NCBI GenBank assembly: GCA_021783095.1
Contig: JAJXUG010000033.1
Span: forward strand, 1-39,558
DNA: 39,558 bases
Reading direction: 5' to 3'
From: Chloroflexota bacterium
GTDB lineage: Bacteria > Chloroflexota > Limnocylindria > Limnocylindrales > CSP1-4
Under the pieces are notes generated by a model that had not been told where the DNA came from, did no database searches, and saw only the letters and a program-made list of their open reading frames with translations. Positions 37,164 to 39,558 of this stretch are shown in pieces. A program made the position numbers and the translations under genes. Position 1 is the first letter of the stretch. Each line of letters begins with the position of its first letter.

Positions 37164-38057
37164 TCAGCCCGCGATCGCGAGCACGGCGGCGCCCAGCAGC
37201 ACGAGGCTCGAGCCCGAGAGGCGCAGGCCGACCTCCCGCCGGGTCACGGCCTCGCGCAGCCTGAGGACCCCGTACGCCGAGGTGATGAGCACGGCCGATT
37301 CGCGCAGCGGCCCCACGATCGACACCTCGGCCCGCGAGAGGGCGAACAGGACCAGCAGGTAGGCAGCCAGCGTCAGCATGCCGGCCACGATCGCGCGCCG
37401 CAGGTCGAGCGAGCCCGCCTGGGGCGCGAAGGCACCCCCGGCCAGCCTCGGCCGCGCCAGGTCGATCATCCCCAGCCCGACGGCGCCCACGACCCACAGG
37501 ATCGCCGCATAGACCCACGGCGGCATCTGCTGGGATCCCACGCGGTCCAGGCTGGTGTACGTCGCGATCGTGAGGCCAGTCAGCAGCGCGAAGCCCGCGG
37601 CCCCTCGGTGCCCGGCGTTCGCCGCGCGCAGGAAGCGCCACGGCCGCTGGACCGTGAGCAGGCCGATCAGCAGCAGGCCCACACCGACGGCCGCCCCCGC
37701 CGAGAGGCGCTCGCCGAGCAGGACGATGCCCACGACCACGATGAGCAGCGGGGCGCTGCCGCGGGCGAGCGGCGACACGATCGAGAGGTCGCCGCGACGG
37801 TAGGCGGCCGCCAGGAAGACGAAGTAGGCGATCTCCACCAGGCCGGAGGCGAACCCGATCGCGATCCCCGTCGACGGAATGGCCGGCTGGCCGAGCACGA
37901 TCCAGCCCACGACCACGGCGGGCACGACCACGAGGGACGCGGCGACCATGCCGACCGTCGCGGTCCGCAGCGGGTCGCCGGCCGTCTTGAGCAGGATGTT
38001 CCAGGCGGCGTGCATGAAGGCCGAGACAAGCACGCACGCGAGGGCGATCGAATCCAC
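37164..38057 (-). CDS. EamA/DMT-superfamily transporter
   Basis: A 297-residue inner-membrane permease with about ten hydrophobic helices in two EamA-type halves: the first starts LACVLVSAFMHAAWNILLK, the second near 'GFALLTGLTIATYTSLDRVG'. The motif PLARGSAPLLIVVVGIVLLGE ending the first half and 'PLRESAVLITSAYGVLRLREAV' ending the second are the duplicated signatures. The start is GTG at 38057, 6 nt after a -10 TAGACT. Family members export or import amino acids, metabolites or drugs; the substrate is not readable here. It lies upstream of fgd on the same strand, with a 66-nt gap. Confidence 0.87.
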   Translation of the reverse strand: MDSIALACVLVSAFMHAAWNILLKTAGDPLRTATVGMVAASLVVVPAVVVGWIVLGQPAIPSTGIAIGFASGLVEIAYFVFLAAAYRRGDLSIVSPLARGSAPLLIVVVGIVLLGERLSAGAAVGVGLLLIGLLTVQRPWRFLRAANAGHRGAAGFALLTGLTIATYTSLDRVGSQQMPPWVYAAILWVVGAVGLGMIDLARPRLAGGAFAPQAGSLDLRRAIVAGMLTLAAYLLVLFALSRAEVSIVGPLRESAVLITSAYGVLRLREAVTRREVGLRLSGSSLVLLGAAVLAIAG

Positions 38058-38063
38058 CGCGGC

Positions 38064-38069
38064 AGTCTA
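38064..38069 (-). promoter_or_regulatory. Leaderless -10 element TAGACT
   Basis: TAGACT on the minus strand, 6 nt before the GTG start of the EamA gene. It lies directly behind the hairpin at 38071-38102. Confidence 0.55.
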
Positions 38070-38070
38070 G

Positions 38071-38102
38071 GGTCCGGGGCGCCACGCGCGACGCCCCGGA
38101 CC
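38071..38102 (-). terminator. Hairpin downstream of the large ABC permease
   Basis: GGTCCGGGGCG (38071-38081) pairs perfectly with 38092-38102 (11 bp, 10-nt loop), 11 nt after the permease stop codon. No U-run follows. The next gene's -10 element begins 1 nt beyond. Confidence 0.6.
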
Positions 38103-38113
38103 GCAGCTCGAGG

Positions 38114-39558
38114 TCAGCGGGCGATGTCCCGTCGCGTCATCCCCCACGCGCCGAGCGCGATGCCGCCGACGGCGAGCACGATGCACGCCACGATCCCGAC
38201 CGGATCCCACACGCCGATCATCGGCTGGCCCATGTGCGAGGTCAGCGCCAGCTGCTGGAACCAGCTGGGCAGCTGCAGGGCCGGGGCGACCAGCCCGATC
38301 AGGTACGTGACCACGACGAACACGGCGGCGAGCTCGGCTGCGAGCGACGTCCGCCACAGGCCGCCGACGGCGAACCCGATGCCGGCGGTCGCCGCGGCGA
38401 AGAGCCCGAGCGCGACGCTCCCGATCATCGCCTGCTGGGGGTCGAGCCCCCCGACCAGACCGCCGACCCCGATCCCGGCCGCGAACAGCAGGGTCATGAC
38501 CACGGTCGCCAGCAGCGCGGAGACGCCGCCGGCGACGACCCAGCGGGCGCGCGCCATCGGCGTCGTGAGGACGGTGTCCAGTCGGCCCTCCGTCTCGTCC
38601 GAGGCCCACTTGGCCACGAATGTCGCCGCCCCGAAGCCGAGAGCGATGTACAGGAGCTCGGCGTAGAGCTGCAGCCAGCCGCCCGCCGATCCGAAATCGA
38701 TCCCCGGGAAGATCTTCGCGAAGGTGTCGACCAGGTTCTGGCTGACCGCGATGGTGCCCGCCAGAGACGCCGCGAACGAGGTGAAGACGACCCCGAGGAG
38801 GCCGACACCGATCCCCCAGGAGAGCGCCCGCGGGAGATCCTCGCCAAACGCTCGGCTGACGGGACCCTGGACGCCCAGGACGCCCGCCGGCAGCGTGGGA
38901 AGCGACAGGCCGGCGGTCACGCCGAGGTCCCGCCTGGTGAAGAGCTCGACTCCGGCCGCCAACAGGACGACGCCGAGCACGAACTCCAGGGCGACCGCTG
39001 GCCAGTCGTAGACGCCGATCAGCGGGATGTGGTCGAAGGTCCAGGTGAACGGGCTCAGCCACATGAGCGGCCCCCCGATGGACAGGCCGTTCATGAGCCA
39101 GAGGGCCACCATCACCAGGCTTGCGACGCCGGCGGCGCCCGCGCGCCCGAGAAGCGTCGAGAGTGCCAGCGCGAACCCGCCGAAGAACAGCGCCCCCGCC
39201 AGGACCCAGACCGCGAAGCCGAGCGACGACAGGAGCGGGATCTGGTCACCCAGCAAGGCGTCGCCGAAGAGGTTCGAGCTCGCCGTCATCGCGACCGCCA
39301 TGATCACCATGGCAAGCACGAGGAGGGTCAGGTGGGCCGCCAGCTTCTCGATCGCGATCCGTCGCTTGCCGAACGGCGACGTCGCCACGAGATCGAGGCT
39401 GCCGCGACGCGCCTCCCCGGCGAGGGTCCCGGACAGCGCGAAGATCGACCACAGCGCGACGCCCATCGCGAAGATGAGGCCGTACTTGAACGTGATGTAG
39501 CCGCCCAGCGTGCCGACCTTCTCCCCCATGCGGTCGACGTTCGCGAACAGCCGCAGCA
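38114..39558 (-). CDS. ABC-2 permease, polyketide-exporter (TnrB-like) type, 5' partial
   Basis: At least 481 residues; the frame stays open to the right edge (upstream codons read LRLFANVDRM), so the N-terminus is missing. About ten hydrophobic segments remain. The chain is an internal duplication: the cytoplasmic coupling motif appears as ARRGSLDLVATSPFGKRR in one half and DETEGRLDTVLTTPMARAR in the other. This two-in-one arrangement is typical of the 'exporter of polyketide antibiotics' permeases of about 530 residues. Its ATPase gene, usually adjacent and upstream, would lie beyond the window. It ends MTRRDIAR before the hairpin. Substrate unknown. Confidence 0.85.
   Translation of the reverse strand, partial: LRLFANVDRMGEKVGTLGGYITFKYGLIFAMGVALWSIFALSGTLAGEARRGSLDLVATSPFGKRRIAIEKLAAHLTLLVLAMVIMAVAMTASSNLFGDALLGDQIPLLSSLGFAVWVLAGALFFGGFALALSTLLGRAGAAGVASLVMVALWLMNGLSIGGPLMWLSPFTWTFDHIPLIGVYDWPAVALEFVLGVVLLAAGVELFTRRDLGVTAGLSLPTLPAGVLGVQGPVSRAFGEDLPRALSWGIGVGLLGVVFTSFAASLAGTIAVSQNLVDTFAKIFPGIDFGSAGGWLQLYAELLYIALGFGAATFVAKWASDETEGRLDTVLTTPMARARWVVAGGVSALLATVVMTLLFAAGIGVGGLVGGLDPQQAMIGSVALGLFAAATAGIGFAVGGLWRTSLAAELAAVFVVVTYLIGLVAPALQLPSWFQQLALTSHMGQPMIGVWDPVGIVACIVLAVGGIALGAWGMTRRDIAR

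Overview
The window is very GC-rich (about 70% or more by eye) bacterial chromosomal DNA, packed with short operons on both strands that often overlap by 4 nt (ATGA/GTGA). The gene content suggests Chloroflexota, for example a Limnocylindria-like lineage: cofactor F420 synthesis with an Fgd-type glucose-6-phosphate dehydrogenase, an argCJBRG operon, many GTG starts and many apparently leaderless transcripts. An actinobacterium cannot be excluded. There is no rRNA, tRNA, CRISPR array, phage or insertion sequence.

Layout. 1-305: non-coding with a perfect 17-bp inverted repeat. 306-1768: inositol-monophosphatase family enzyme (-) and a small membrane protein (+). 1835-5659: F420 block (PPOX-type oxidoreductase, cofD, cofC, cofE, LLM-family oxidoreductase). 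5660-9130: trxB behind a CsoR/CstR-like operator palindrome, then an ABC exporter. 9216-14460: arginine operon with ARG-box-like operator, a possible 22-codon leader ORF, argC, argJ, argB, argR and argG. 14481-18981: GAF histidine kinase (+), then on the - strand argH, adenosine deaminase and a decayed FAD-dependent oxidoreductase pseudogene. 19016-19582: non-coding and repeat-rich. 19583-31891: galactoside locus, with a DeoR-family regulator and galT facing a five-gene operon (Tat lipoprotein binding protein, two permeases, GH2 beta-galactosidase, GH36 alpha-galactosidase), and galK converging from the far side. 31902-34560: ABC-2 ATPase, permease and TetR regulator, with a strong palindrome over the promoter. 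34561-34887: palindromic repeats. 34888-39558: MFS transporter, F420-dependent glucose-6-phosphate dehydrogenase, EamA permease and a large ABC-2 permease cut by the right edge.

How the parts fit. CofD, CofC and CofE cover three steps of F420 assembly, and the Fgd homologue should reduce F420 with glucose-6-phosphate, feeding reductases such as the LLM and PPOX proteins. The arginine genes cover N-acetylglutamate kinase, reductase and transacetylation, then citrulline to arginine; argD and argF must lie elsewhere. The galactoside locus imports a sugar, hydrolyses beta- and alpha-galactosides and sends galactose into the Leloir pathway; galE and a sugar-ABC ATPase are not in the window.

Most striking in the non-coding sequence are nine start codons placed 6-7 nt after a TAnnnT-like -10 hexamer, very stable hairpins between genes of the galactoside operon, and several palindromic operators. 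I saw no wholly new multi-gene system. The best novel leads are the argC leader ORF, the trxB operator, the TetR operator over a leaderless start and the hairpin inside the start of the first sugar permease gene.
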